A stretch of 64,000 nucleotides of DNA from an uncultured Eubacteriales bacterium (GTDB taxonomy: Bacteria; Bacillota; Clostridia; Lachnospirales; Cellulosilyticaceae). The stretch covers positions 124,001 to 188,000 of the forward strand of contig URVM01000005.1 in assembly GCA_900551325.1 (NCBI GenBank), read 5' to 3'. Position 1 is the first letter of the stretch; every line of letters begins with the position of its first letter. Below are positions 24,124 to 32,470 of this stretch, one piece after another. Made by a program: the position numbers and the translations under genes. Below the pieces are notes generated by a model. The model searched no databases and was not told the origin of the DNA. It worked only from the letters and a program-made list of their open reading frames with translations.

Positions 24124-24846
24124 CTATTCCCAATGATTTTCATTCACTTCATATGCCGATGCATATGCTCTTCCTATATCAATAATCATGGTTGGATATT
24201 CTCTTAGCATATAGTTTAGTCTTAGCTTTACTGATGTACTTGAAGCTAATCCCTCATTAGTCATACCTAATATACTCCCTATTAACCTAGCTCTAGGAAG
24301 ATGAAAGTCATTGGTTACAATCAATACCTTCTTATCTTCATCATTCCTTGCTTTTAAAATCTCCTTGGTAAACTTTATATTCTCTAAAGTAGTAGTAGAC
24401 TTATCTTCTTTAATAATCTGATTTAACTCTACACCTTGAGATACCAAATAGCGTTCCATGGCAAGAGCCTCTGATATAACTTCATCTTCCCCCTGCCCCC
24501 CAGATACAATAATATGGGTATCTTTATTTTGTTCATAGTATTTAATGGCCTCATCCAATCTAGACTTGAGTACACTTCCTACTTGTTCACCATTAAGTCC
24601 TGCACCTAAAACTAGCACATACTCTAGGGGTTCTATTTCTTCTACCTCTTTAAACTGACTCATCTGGATGACTAACATCCCCTCTATGACTAAAAAGCTA
24701 AGTATAAATACTACGACTAATCCTTGATAAATCTTAATACCAAGTACAACATATTTATTGGCACATTTTCTACTTACCTTCCTTAGTAAAAAGGCCAATC
24801 CAATAATTAGTACACTTACTATTATAAATAACCTTGTAAAATTCAT
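24124..24846 (-). CDS. YdcF/SanA-like DUF218 membrane protein
   Basis: A 240-aa protein with two N-terminal membrane segments (about 3-22 and 33-60) and a DUF218 domain (about 78-235). Family motifs are VLGAGLNGEQVGSVLKSRL, HIIVSGGQGEDEVISEA and VTNDFHLPRA. Related proteins (SanA, ElyC, YdcF) affect envelope or polysaccharide metabolism; no reaction is proven. It follows the sodA gene's upstream side on the same strand with 62 bases between. Confidence 0.85.
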   Translation of the reverse strand: MNFTRLFIIVSVLIIGLAFLLRKVSRKCANKYVVLGIKIYQGLVVVFILSFLVIEGMLVIQMSQFKEVEEIEPLEYVLVLGAGLNGEQVGSVLKSRLDEAIKYYEQNKDTHIIVSGGQGEDEVISEALAMERYLVSQGVELNQIIKEDKSTTTLENIKFTKEILKARNDEDKKVLIVTNDFHLPRARLIGSILGMTNEGLASSTSVKLRLNYMLREYPTMIIDIGRAYASAYEVNENHWE

Positions 24847-24919
24847 TTTGTTATATCCCTTATTCTATAGTATTTAATCTTACTCTGTATTCTATTAAAA
24901 TAAGAAAACCTAAAGCATT

Positions 24920-25702
24920 TTACGAGTTTCTGACAAACTCTATGGACTTCTCTACTTCTTCTGAAGCTTGTTTAAGACTCTCTATATTATTTCTTCTTTT
25001 ATTGTCAAAATCCAATTCAATGGTTATTATTCCATTATATTTATCTTCCTTTAAATCTCTTAGTAATTCTTTTAAAGGTAATTGCCCATGCCCCAAAATT
25101 TTATGTTCCACTCCATCGTTAAAATCACTTAAGTGTATATTTTTTATGTGTTTCCTTAGTTTCTTATAGGTTTCTATAATGGATGAATTATTGGCTCCAC
25201 AATGTGTTGTATCAAAAGTAATATTTAAATCATTGTCCTTTATGAATTTTATAAACTCAGCCTCTTTGGCTAAAAAACTTCCTTCTTTAAAGTGTGGTAA
25301 ATTTTCTGTTGTAACACAAATATCCTGCAGTTCTCTATATTTCAAAATATTTTCCTTGTGAAGCTCATCTAAACCATTGGGTATTTCCTTAAAATAGTCT
25401 CCATATACCATATGTGTTACGATTGTTTTAGCTCCAAAAGTTCTAGCCATATCAATAGTTCTATCGATCCATAATGCTTCACTTTCTTTTCTAGGAAAGG
25501 CTATAAATTCTAGTGGTGTGTGAATACTTAGAACCCTCAAATCTCTCTTCTCAATTTCCTTCTGAAGCTCATGAATAGGAACATCAATAAAAGCTTGATT
25601 TAAGAATAACTCTATATTTTTACAGCTAGTCTCCTTAATCATATCCAGTATTTCAATATGATTTTTAGTATAATACAATCCTGTTGAAACTGATATATTC
25701 AT
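24920..25702 (-). CDS. TIM-barrel sugar phosphate isomerase/epimerase-like protein
   Basis: A 260-aa AP-endonuclease-2-fold (xylose-isomerase-like) protein. Metal-ligand regions can be recognised: TTENLPH (Glu), ITFDTTHCG (Asp/His), NIHLSDFNDG (His/Asp) and ITIELDFD (Glu). Such proteins isomerise or epimerise sugars, inosose or keto-sugars, or act as endonucleases; the substrate is not evident. No related genes flank it, unlike the three relatives at 43-45.7 kb. Confidence 0.8.
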   Translation of the reverse strand: MNISVSTGLYYTKNHIEILDMIKETSCKNIELFLNQAFIDVPIHELQKEIEKRDLRVLSIHTPLEFIAFPRKESEALWIDRTIDMARTFGAKTIVTHMVYGDYFKEIPNGLDELHKENILKYRELQDICVTTENLPHFKEGSFLAKEAEFIKFIKDNDLNITFDTTHCGANNSSIIETYKKLRKHIKNIHLSDFNDGVEHKILGHGQLPLKELLRDLKEDKYNGIITIELDFDNKRRNNIESLKQASEEVEKSIEFVRNS

Positions 25703-25864
25703 CTAAACCATCCCCCTATAATTAACTTTATAGTTTAATTATAGGGTATTACCTTAGGTGATGGTTAATATTTTTTATTCTAATAACATTTCTGCTTCAT
25801 ATTACATATCTTTATTTTTTTCTGCTACTGTAATTTACATGCAAACTTTAATAAAAAATTATAT

Positions 25865-27244
25865 CTATATATAATTTTCTAAAGTGTTAATAGGCAACTT
25901 TATAGTAACCAAGGCACCACTTCCATTTTCTTTATTCCCATAAGTTAATTTTCCCTTATGTCCTTCTATCACTTGTTTTGTCATATATAAACCTAGGCCA
26001 TAGTGTGTCCCTGTTCGTGCAGTATTCTCTGTAAAGAATTGCTGTGTCCCATTATTTAAGGCTTCTTTTGTAAAGCCTGACCCAAAATCTTCTATTTGGA
26101 TGATGAGCCCATCACCTTCTTCTAGAAAACTAAGGCGAATTTCTTTTTCCTTATGAGAATGCTCTAAGGCATTTTGTACAACATTTAATAATGCCCGTAA
26201 GACACTTTGCTCATCTATCATTAATATTTTATCTGTTACATTTATCTGGGTGGTCAACCCAACTTGATAGCTTCTACATAAGGCTGTACTTTCCTCTATC
26301 ACCTGTTTGATAAAATCTCTTATCTTTAGAGGGCTAACCTTCATTTCTAACCCTACTTCGCCCTTAGTCGCCTCGATTAATAGAGATATATATTTTTCTA
26401 TTTGGTCACTACTTCTATCTATACACTGTACATACTCTCTCATATCAAATGTCATCATTTCTTCCATTAAAAGTTCTGCATTCCCTTTAATAACTGTTAA
26501 AGGGGTCTTAATGTCATGGGCTAAGGCCGAAATATGTTCTTTTCTTCTTTCTTCTGTTTCCCATTCCTTTTTTAAGGACTGGGCTAAAGCTCGTTTCATA
26601 TCTCCAAGAGAATTTAATACATCATTAAATTCCTGTATTTTAGAAGACTTTACTTCAAATTCTAGCCTTCTTTCTTTAATGTTCTGTGTAGCCTCTAGTA
26701 CGGGTGCCAATTCTTTCTTTAGCTTCTTGGCAAATAAAAGGGCAGTGACTATCACAAGAACTATAAACAGTATAAAAAATAAAAGGACTGCTATTAACTC
26801 TAACTTTGGAAATATCTGATGTAAAACAGGTGAAGCAAAGTGTGCACTAATGTCATATTGAATCACACAAATGTCCCTGTCTCTTTCCACTACTATATAT
26901 CTATTATAATAATTATCAGCCCCTAGTAGAAAAAGCTTAGCATCTTCTATTTTATCCTTATCCAAATTTCCTTCTAAATAATTATAGGATTTATCAAATA
27001 ACCCATAATTACAAGTATGAGGAATCAAACTACTCTCAAAAGGATTACTTTTTATAATAGCTTCCTTATTTTTTGCAATTTGTTTTTCTGCATAATTAGC
27101 AGGTAAAATAAGCCCACTATTCATAGCCAAGCTAAAAGTAATGATATAGAAACTTCCTAAAAGGATTGTTCCTACAACTAATGTTAAGAGATATTTTAAA
27201 AACATACCCCCAAGTCCAATTGTATGCCCCCTTCTTAGCTCCAT
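25865..27244 (-). CDS. Sensor histidine kinase of an antimicrobial-peptide-type two-component system
   Basis: About 459 aa. Two membrane segments (about 14-40 and 145-170 in this numbering) bracket an extracellular sensor of about 100 residues, followed by a linker and HisKA domain. The phosphoacceptor is in HISALAHDIKTPLTVIKGN, with N-box LNVVQNALEHS, G1 DFGSGF and G2 GTHYGLGLYMTK. I chose the ATG at 27244 (overlapping the regulator stop as ATGGAGCTAA) over the ATG at 27262, which lacks a ribosome binding site. It pairs with the response regulator and the ABC transporter upstream. The likely signal is a lantibiotic or other cationic peptide. Confidence 0.9.
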   Translation of the reverse strand: MELRRGHTIGLGGMFLKYLLTLVVGTILLGSFYIITFSLAMNSGLILPANYAEKQIAKNKEAIIKSNPFESSLIPHTCNYGLFDKSYNYLEGNLDKDKIEDAKLFLLGADNYYNRYIVVERDRDICVIQYDISAHFASPVLHQIFPKLELIAVLLFFILFIVLVIVTALLFAKKLKKELAPVLEATQNIKERRLEFEVKSSKIQEFNDVLNSLGDMKRALAQSLKKEWETEERRKEHISALAHDIKTPLTVIKGNAELLMEEMMTFDMREYVQCIDRSSDQIEKYISLLIEATKGEVGLEMKVSPLKIRDFIKQVIEESTALCRSYQVGLTTQINVTDKILMIDEQSVLRALLNVVQNALEHSHKEKEIRLSFLEEGDGLIIQIEDFGSGFTKEALNNGTQQFFTENTARTGTHYGLGLYMTKQVIEGHKGKLTYGNKENGSGALVTIKLPINTLENYI

Positions 27245-27897
27245 TTGTAACCAATCCCCCATACTGTTTCTATTGGATTTTTATTTAGTTTGCCTAGTTT
27301 AGCTCTAATATTTTTAATGTGTTCACGTATGGCACTATTATCACTTTCACAGTCCATTCCTAATACATTTTCTAAGATTCTCTCTATAGAAAACACCTGT
27401 CCCCTATGTCTAACTAGAAATTCACAGATTTCATATTCACTTTTGGTAAGGCCAATCTTTTCTTCATTAATATAGAGTTGTTTCTCGGATAAATCAAAGC
27501 AAAAGTCTTCCCACAGAATTCTTTGACGGTATTCTCTATGGTCACGTCTTATATGAGCATGTACTCTGGCTCTTAATTCAGCTAGACTAAAAGGCTTTTT
27601 AATATAGTCATCACCGCCTACTAAAAGGCCTTCTATCATATCTGTTTCCATAGTCTTCGCTGTTATAAAGAGGATAGGGCAATCCACTTTCTCTCTTACT
27701 TCCTTACAAAAAGAGAAACCATCTATCTCAGGCATCATCACATCCAATAAAATAAGATGATACATGCTTAACTGCTGGGTTTCTAAGCCAACTACATCAT
27801 TTCTTACTGTAACCATATAACCTTCTTTAGAAAGTGCCCGTTCTATAATTTTACAAATCTCTATATCGTCATCAATAACTAAGATCTTATACATCAT
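27235..27897 (-). CDS. OmpR-type response regulator
   Basis: A 220-aa regulator with a receiver domain (residues 4-115; phospho-aspartate in LLDVMMPEIDG, conserved ITAK and the lysine of KKPF) and a winged-helix DNA-binding domain (about 125-218, ending ETVWGIGYKW). It is encoded 16 bases after the second permease gene and overlaps the kinase gene. It likely activates the adjacent LanFEG-like transporter operon. The long palindrome at 30115-30160 is a candidate target site. Confidence 0.93.
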   Translation of the reverse strand: MMYKILVIDDDIEICKIIERALSKEGYMVTVRNDVVGLETQQLSMYHLILLDVMMPEIDGFSFCKEVREKVDCPILFITAKTMETDMIEGLLVGGDDYIKKPFSLAELRARVHAHIRRDHREYRQRILWEDFCFDLSEKQLYINEEKIGLTKSEYEICEFLVRHRGQVFSIERILENVLGMDCESDNSAIREHIKNIRAKLGKLNKNPIETVWGIGYKWS

Positions 27898-27913
27898 TCA
27901 TCACCTTTTAACT

Positions 27914-28675
27914 CTATTCATCTTGTACGTTTCCACCTTGCCATCTGCTACTCCAAAGCAAAAAAATCCCACTTATTAGAATTATTATAACTAGCATTAC
28001 CATAAGGCCTTCTTTAAACTCTTGAACTACCCATTTACTTTCATTAGCATTCATAGATAGACTTGATGCATAGCTTACAAACCTTGTTCCCCATGCACAG
28101 GGTATAAACTTCCATATACCATCACCTAGTCCTAAGTACATAAGTGGGCTTAATAAACCTCCCATGATGCCTAAGCCTAATGCTAAGCCCTTCCCCCACT
28201 GAAAACTTACTATATATTGTATCATATACAGTCCTATATTCGTTACAAACAGTAAGGTGGCCATTTTAAAATAGTCTAATATACTATATATTTGATTTCC
28301 CATTAACCTAGAGATTATCCCAAACCCTACCACTGCTACCAATGTAGCTATAAAACCTACTACTTCTAAGACGGTCAACTTGCTTAAATGACTGGTTCTT
28401 TTACTATAAGGCACTGATAATATTCTTTGAAAATGCCCTGCATTTTGTTCTGCCTCAAAAGACATGGCTAGAACAATAGCAATAAGTATAGGAAAGGCCA
28501 TAGCTACCGTTTGTAGATAAACTAATATTTTATCTTCATTTTCCCATGGGGCATATGAATAGTAACTAGAAAATAAAATAATGCCTATCAAAGGTATGAC
28601 TATATGCAACCCTAAAAGTTTTGAATGAATGGTCTGATAAAATTCTGCCTTACAACTATTTATAAATGCCTTCAT
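27914..28675 (-). CDS. ABC-2 type permease, lantibiotic-protection (MutG/EpiG) type
   Basis: A 253-aa protein with six hydrophobic segments, of the type found as the second permease in LanFEG-style lantibiotic immunity transporters. It begins MKAFINSCKAEFYQTIHSKLLGLHI, with EAEQNAGHFQRILSVPY in the cytosolic loop, a hallmark of these permeases. Only 2 bases separate it from the first permease gene. Function by family: expels antimicrobial peptides from the membrane. Confidence 0.8.
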   Translation of the reverse strand: MKAFINSCKAEFYQTIHSKLLGLHIVIPLIGIILFSSYYSYAPWENEDKILVYLQTVAMAFPILIAIVLAMSFEAEQNAGHFQRILSVPYSKRTSHLSKLTVLEVVGFIATLVAVVGFGIISRLMGNQIYSILDYFKMATLLFVTNIGLYMIQYIVSFQWGKGLALGLGIMGGLLSPLMYLGLGDGIWKFIPCAWGTRFVSYASSLSMNANESKWVVQEFKEGLMVMLVIIILISGIFLLWSSRWQGGNVQDE

Positions 28676-28677
28676 CC

Positions 28678-29406
28678 CTACACCTCTTTTCTAGTAAAAG
28701 CTTTAGCCGTCAGCCATGAAACAACTACATATAAACTAACTGTAATTATTATTCCAGGTAGAATAACATGACTGCTTGCAAAGGCTTTTCCTGCTTCCTC
28801 TACTAAAAGCCCATTAGGTAGAACACCTATAGCCGGACACATTAATCTTGCTGGCACAGCAAAAGGAATCCACCAATAACTTGTTACCCCATAAATACAG
28901 GCAATAACCATATTGCAAAATATACTTATAAGGATAGATAAAAAAGTTCCTAACCTTTCTGCTACATACATAAATAAGGGCATCTGCCACGCAAAGGTAA
29001 TAAAAAGTAAAATACTACCTTTAAGACCTTCCCAGGTAGGCATCTCATATAAACCAAAAATCTTACTCCCTACTAGCATCAATACAAAAAATATTATATT
29101 AGTAAAGAATAAATAGACTGTAGCAACTATAATTTTGGCATACCATATATTTTCCTTATTTTCTACTAGAGCCATTAATCCATGATAATTTTTCTTTTGG
29201 TCTTTCGTTACAATGGTGGCTGCTATATAAGTGAAGGTAAAAGGAAGAAATAATATATACCACCAATTATAAGCACCACTAAAAGCGTAGCCATATCCCA
29301 TTAATAGTAAAGCAAGTACAATAACAACTATCGGTGCTAGCCATATAACCTTATTATTAAAACTTTTCTTTTGTTTTAAAGCTTCAGCCTTCACATATTT
29401 AAGCAT
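28678..29406 (-). CDS. ABC-2 type permease, lantibiotic-protection (MutE/EpiE) type
   Basis: A 242-aa six-segment permease. The N-terminal MLKYVKAEALKQKKSFNNKVIWLAPI is typical of the LanE-type permease, and the cytosolic loop has TKDQKKNYHGLMAL. Its start overlaps the end of the ATPase gene by 8 bases, indicating translational coupling. It should form the membrane domain together with the next permease. Confidence 0.82.
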   Translation of the reverse strand: MLKYVKAEALKQKKSFNNKVIWLAPIVVIVLALLLMGYGYAFSGAYNWWYILFLPFTFTYIAATIVTKDQKKNYHGLMALVENKENIWYAKIIVATVYLFFTNIIFFVLMLVGSKIFGLYEMPTWEGLKGSILLFITFAWQMPLFMYVAERLGTFLSILISIFCNMVIACIYGVTSYWWIPFAVPARLMCPAIGVLPNGLLVEEAGKAFASSHVILPGIIITVSLYVVVSWLTAKAFTRKEV

Positions 29407-30106
29407 TCATCTCACCTGCTTTTCTTACCATTTCCATAAACAGACTTTCTAGGTTCTCGGATTTTTTCATTTCTTCTTGGTACCATAGTTTCCCTTTTAC
29501 AATAATGCCAATATGATCTGCAATCTGCTCAATCTCTGATAATATATGACTAGAAATAATGACCGTCATCCCCTTATCTGGAAAAGAGCATATCAACTCC
29601 CTTAATTCACTTATCCCTATTGGATCAAGACCATTTGTAGGTTCATCTAAAATAAGTAACTTAGGCTTATTAAGTAGTGCCATAGCAATACCTAAACGTT
29701 GCTTCATCCCCATAGAAAACTGTCCCGCTCTCTTCTTTCCTGTATCTGTTAAATGAACCATTTCTAAAACTTCATCTATTCTTGAATCTGGTAAGCCATA
29801 CATTAATGTACGTACCTTTAGATTTTCCCTCGCCGTAAGATTCTCATAAATAGGTGCCCCCTCAATAAGCGCTCCTATCTTATTTAAATCACTTCTTTTC
29901 CAAGGTCTCCCCTCAAAAAAGATTTCACCTGATGTAGGTTCTTGCATCCCTGTTATCATTTTTAAAAGAGTAGATTTCCCTGCTCCATTTGGCCCTAAAA
30001 TCCCATAAATACTATTTTCCCGAACTACCATAGATATATGATCATTTACCATTTGACCTTTAAATTTCTTACATAGTCCTTGTGTCTTAATAATATTTTC
30101 CATCAT
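29399..30106 (-). CDS. ABC transporter ATP-binding protein, lantibiotic-protection (LanF) type
   Basis: A 235-aa ATPase. Walker A GPNGAGKST (about 38-46), Q-loop region MQEPTSG, signature FSMGMKQRLGIA (about 130-141), Walker B LLILDEPTNGLD and the switch histidine in IISSHILSE are all intact. It is first gene of the ABC-permease-permease-RR-HK operon, an order like the CprABC-CprKR type peptide-resistance systems. It has AAGGAGAGG as ribosome binding site, lying at the base of the perfect hairpin at 30115-30160. Confidence 0.93.
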   Translation of the reverse strand: MMENIIKTQGLCKKFKGQMVNDHISMVVRENSIYGILGPNGAGKSTLLKMITGMQEPTSGEIFFEGRPWKRSDLNKIGALIEGAPIYENLTARENLKVRTLMYGLPDSRIDEVLEMVHLTDTGKKRAGQFSMGMKQRLGIAMALLNKPKLLILDEPTNGLDPIGISELRELICSFPDKGMTVIISSHILSEIEQIADHIGIIVKGKLWYQEEMKKSENLESLFMEMVRKAGEMNA

Positions 30107-30114
30107 AATCCTCT

Positions 30115-30160
30115 CCTTATAAATACATTCTATCTACTAGTCTAGAATGTATTTATAAGG
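30115..30160. promoter_or_regulatory. 18-bp perfect inverted repeat upstream of the LanFEG-like operon
   Basis: CCTTATAAATACATTCTA and its exact complement are separated by 10 bases. On the minus strand the second arm ends in TATAAGG, running directly into the ATPase gene's AAGGAGAGG ribosome binding site. In RNA the hairpin would cover the start of that site. In DNA it could be a regulator operator. It could also terminate transcription from the decayed genes upstream, but the 3' side lacks a T-run. Confidence 0.7.
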
Positions 30161-30175
30161 ATTTTGTAAGGCCAT

Positions 30176-30426
30176 TTATTTATTCTCTACTTTCTTAACC
30201 TCCATTAACTTTTGGTCAAACTTATATGTTACATTAACATTTTCTATAGTTTCAGTATTGTCATATGCAAGGACTGCTTCAAACCCTAAGATATGATTTT
30301 CTTTCCATTCTATATTATTTACATAGCTATATATGTTCTTCTATTCTCTACTCCATTTTGATCTGCTTCCTCGACTAAATTTTCATCGATCAAGCCTATT
30401 TCTTTATATAATTTTTCTCTTTTCAT
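30176..30426 (-). pseudogene. Remnant of anti-sigma-type protein
   Basis: An ATG overlapping the sigma-factor stop (ATGA) opens a 35-codon frame, MKREKLYKEIGLIDENLVEE onward, that resembles the N-terminus of the membrane anti-sigma-like proteins usually found after such ECF genes. It ends at a stop. The following 50 codons in another frame (SYVNNIEWKENHILGFEAVL ... KKVENK) read like the C-terminal end of the same protein. The central part, including the expected membrane segment, is missing. I interpret it as an internal deletion plus frameshift. Confidence 0.6.
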
Positions 30427-30867
30427 AACTTCACTCCCTCTTTTTCTAGATAAATTCTTAGTTTACTTCTTATTCTAAATAAGGCTGATTTCACCGTACT
30501 TTCATTCATATTAAACCGTCTAGAAATCTCATCTATGGAATCAGAATACCAATACCTTCTAATAAATAAATTCCTTGATTTCTCATCTAGGTCATATAAA
30601 AATTGATTAATCAATCTAGCTGTTTCTCCCTCTTCATACTCTTTCTCAACTGTATTAGGTGAAGCTAAGCATTCTTCAAATTCAGTTAGAATAATCTCAA
30701 ATTCTCTATTACGCTTTTTAGCTGTATTATAACCATATTTATCTAGTGCAATATTACGTGTAATTCTCCCTAAAAAACTTTAAGATTCTTAGGTATATTA
30801 GGGGGAATTATATTCCATAACGCCAAATATGTATCATTTTCACACTCCTCACTACTTATATCATTAC
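30423..30867 (-). pseudogene. ECF sigma factor remnant (frameshifted, N-terminus lost)
   Basis: The sequence reads EECENDTYLALWNIIPPN in one frame, then shifts at a run of six T (minus strand; 30772-30777) into FLGRITRNIALDKYGYNTAK and on to a complete region 4, DLDEKSRNLFIRRYWYSDSI through NMNESTVKSALFRIRSKL. A seventh T would restore a single frame. The first 50 or so residues are replaced by transposase-like sequence. It is therefore not a functional sigma factor as it stands. Confidence 0.8.
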
Positions 30868-31265
30868 CATTATTTTGTTTGATGGCCTTTTGGATATACT
30901 TATGTACTACTTCATCTGGGAGTTTAATACCTACCAACCTAACTTTTAACCTACATGCACTATTGGGACCAATATAAACTTCCTGTTCAATAGAGTTTAT
31001 AGATGATTTAAGTAACTCAGGCATAGCTACTTGGTCATAAATATGGCACTTTTCAGATATAGCTGTAAATATTTTGAAACTTATCTTGATCCCACTAATA
31101 AAGAAATAGTTGTATCATCTAAAATTTTAATATCTAAGAAATAAGTTAATAGTAAAGATGAATGGCTTTCTAAAGCGTTGCTATAGATTAGCGAAAAAGC
31201 TTTTTGTAGTAATGCTTTTAGAAATGGAGTACCGTTATTTAGTCTTGTTTCAATAGCTTATCGAT
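30868..31265 (-). mobile_element. IS4-family transposase remnant
   Basis: Degenerate frames on the minus strand read TPFLKALLQKAFSLIYSNAL, FLDIKILDDTTISL and, after stops and a frame change, AMPELLKSSINSIEQ followed by CRLKVRLVGIKLPDEVV. These match in order the N-terminal and central parts of IS4-type transposases, including the DxTTxxL first catalytic aspartate region. The C-terminal half with the YREK motif is absent. The sequence runs in frame into the sigma-factor remnant. No intact inverted repeats were found. Confidence 0.7.
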
Positions 31266-31279
31266 ACAAAATTTTTAAT

Positions 31280-31314
31280 AAAAATGGCTGTAGACAATAT
31301 AATTATCTACAGCC
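31280..31314 (-). terminator. Terminator of the C39-like peptidase gene
   Basis: Minus-strand hairpin GGCTGTAGA ... TCTACAGCC followed by ATTTTTATT. A second small GGCC hairpin lies just before it at 31319-31334. Confidence 0.75.
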
Positions 31315-31351
31315 TAAGCGGCCAAAAGGCCACCTTTTACTCTATGTATTT

Positions 31352-32167
31352 TTATTTATTATTTGGTGTCGCTACTAAGAATTGTTGATATTTTTGATTC
31401 TCTGGTAAAATATGAGAATCATACCACATATAATAGAATCTTTCCATACTTATTGTATTATAACCATCTTGCATATGATCAGATGTATCGTAAGAATCTG
31501 CCATAATCAGTACATCGTCTGCAATGGTTTCTGTTCCCATGGTATCATATCCTATAATCACACGCCAATGACCTCCAAAGTCAATATTTTCAACCATAAT
31601 AGGCGTGTTATTTTTTAACATTTCAATAGTATAATCTCTAAAATCTTCAGGTGTACTAAAAGAATATCCTGTTTCATCAGCCATTGTTAAGCTTGACTCT
31701 GCATTCCATCCAATACTTTCAAAAAAGTGTACCATGCCTGATGTGGATGTACCATATTCCCCTCTTTCATCTGCTACACCTTCTTGTACTTTATTTGAAA
31801 AATTTCTGTCCTTATGAGTTTGCATAATCTCTGCAATTTCTAGCTCCTCATAAGACTTTTCATTAAAGTGGTGAAGTACTGTTAAAGCTGCTGCTGGTCC
31901 ACATGTAGATTCTGTCGTTTGCTGATAGGTTTTATAATTTGGTAAAAGTGTTAGAGTATCTGTACTTTTCATATTGTAATAATCTAACACTGGGAAGTAA
32001 GGTGAATTTTTAACATTTCCTATTCCATTATAAGAAGATGCACCTGATGATTGTGTATCATATTCTTTTGGAAATGGAATGACATTTGTCATAGTACTTT
32101 GTGCCATTACACTTACTCCCATTAAACCTGTTATGCCTAATACTATTGCTGTTAATCTTTTTTTCAA
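31352..32167 (-). CDS. Secreted C39-like (papain-fold) peptidase
   Basis: A 271-aa protein with a signal peptide (MKKR plus hydrophobic core, cleavage likely after VMAQ at residue 23). The C39_2-type domain spans about 75-265: catalytic cysteine in TESTCGPAAAL, histidine in GGHWRVIIGYD, and an acidic or Asn partner in IMADSYD. It probably acts outside the cell as a peptidase. There is no ABC transporter attached, so it is not a bacteriocin leader peptidase of the usual kind. Initiation is at TTG with AAAGGAG 11 bases upstream. Confidence 0.8.
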   Translation of the reverse strand: MKKRLTAIVLGITGLMGVSVMAQSTMTNVIPFPKEYDTQSSGASSYNGIGNVKNSPYFPVLDYYNMKSTDTLTLLPNYKTYQQTTESTCGPAAALTVLHHFNEKSYEELEIAEIMQTHKDRNFSNKVQEGVADERGEYGTSTSGMVHFFESIGWNAESSLTMADETGYSFSTPEDFRDYTIEMLKNNTPIMVENIDFGGHWRVIIGYDTMGTETIADDVLIMADSYDTSDHMQDGYNTISMERFYYMWYDSHILPENQKYQQFLVATPNNK

Positions 32168-32367
32168 TTCTTATCTCGCTCCTTTGGTTATTTATTTATT
32201 TATTTAAAAACTACGCATTAAAGATAGCATAATATTTATTAGATTTCAAGATATTTTTTACTCCTTGTATATAATTAGTTTAGTTATACTTCTACTTTTT
32301 ACTTCTTTTTTCTTTTCAAACTTTATTATTTTACCATTTTATTAGATTATAACATTACAAATTTTTT

Positions 32368-32412
32368 ACAGATTAAATAATTAAGTTGTAGATGTAATAT
32401 ATTTTATTAAAT
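32368..32412. repeat. Direct repeat copy 1 flanking the SLH protein gene
   Basis: ACAGATTAAATAATTAAG followed by a similar TGTAATATATTTTATT stretch; the same 18 bases and a near-identical continuation recur at 36055. The rest of 32168-32470 is AT-rich with only the terminator below. Confidence 0.7.
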
Positions 32413-32457
32413 TAAAAATAGACAGTACATGTTTTACCATTGTACTGTCTATTTTTA
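32413..32457 (-). terminator. Terminator of the SLH protein gene
   Basis: Perfect 17-bp arms (TAAAAATAGACAGTACA and complement) around an 11-base loop, 14 bases beyond the stop codon. Confidence 0.88.
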
Positions 32458-32470
32458 TACTCTTTATCCT

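Noticed and set aside
25865..30106. Complete lantibiotic biosynthesis cluster
   Set aside because: No LanB/C/M, LanP or precursor peptide gene was found within reach; only the protection transporter and two-component system are present.
31352..32167. C39 domain protein as a bacteriocin-processing peptidase
   Set aside because: It is a secreted stand-alone protein without ABC or membrane domains and without a double-glycine precursor nearby.
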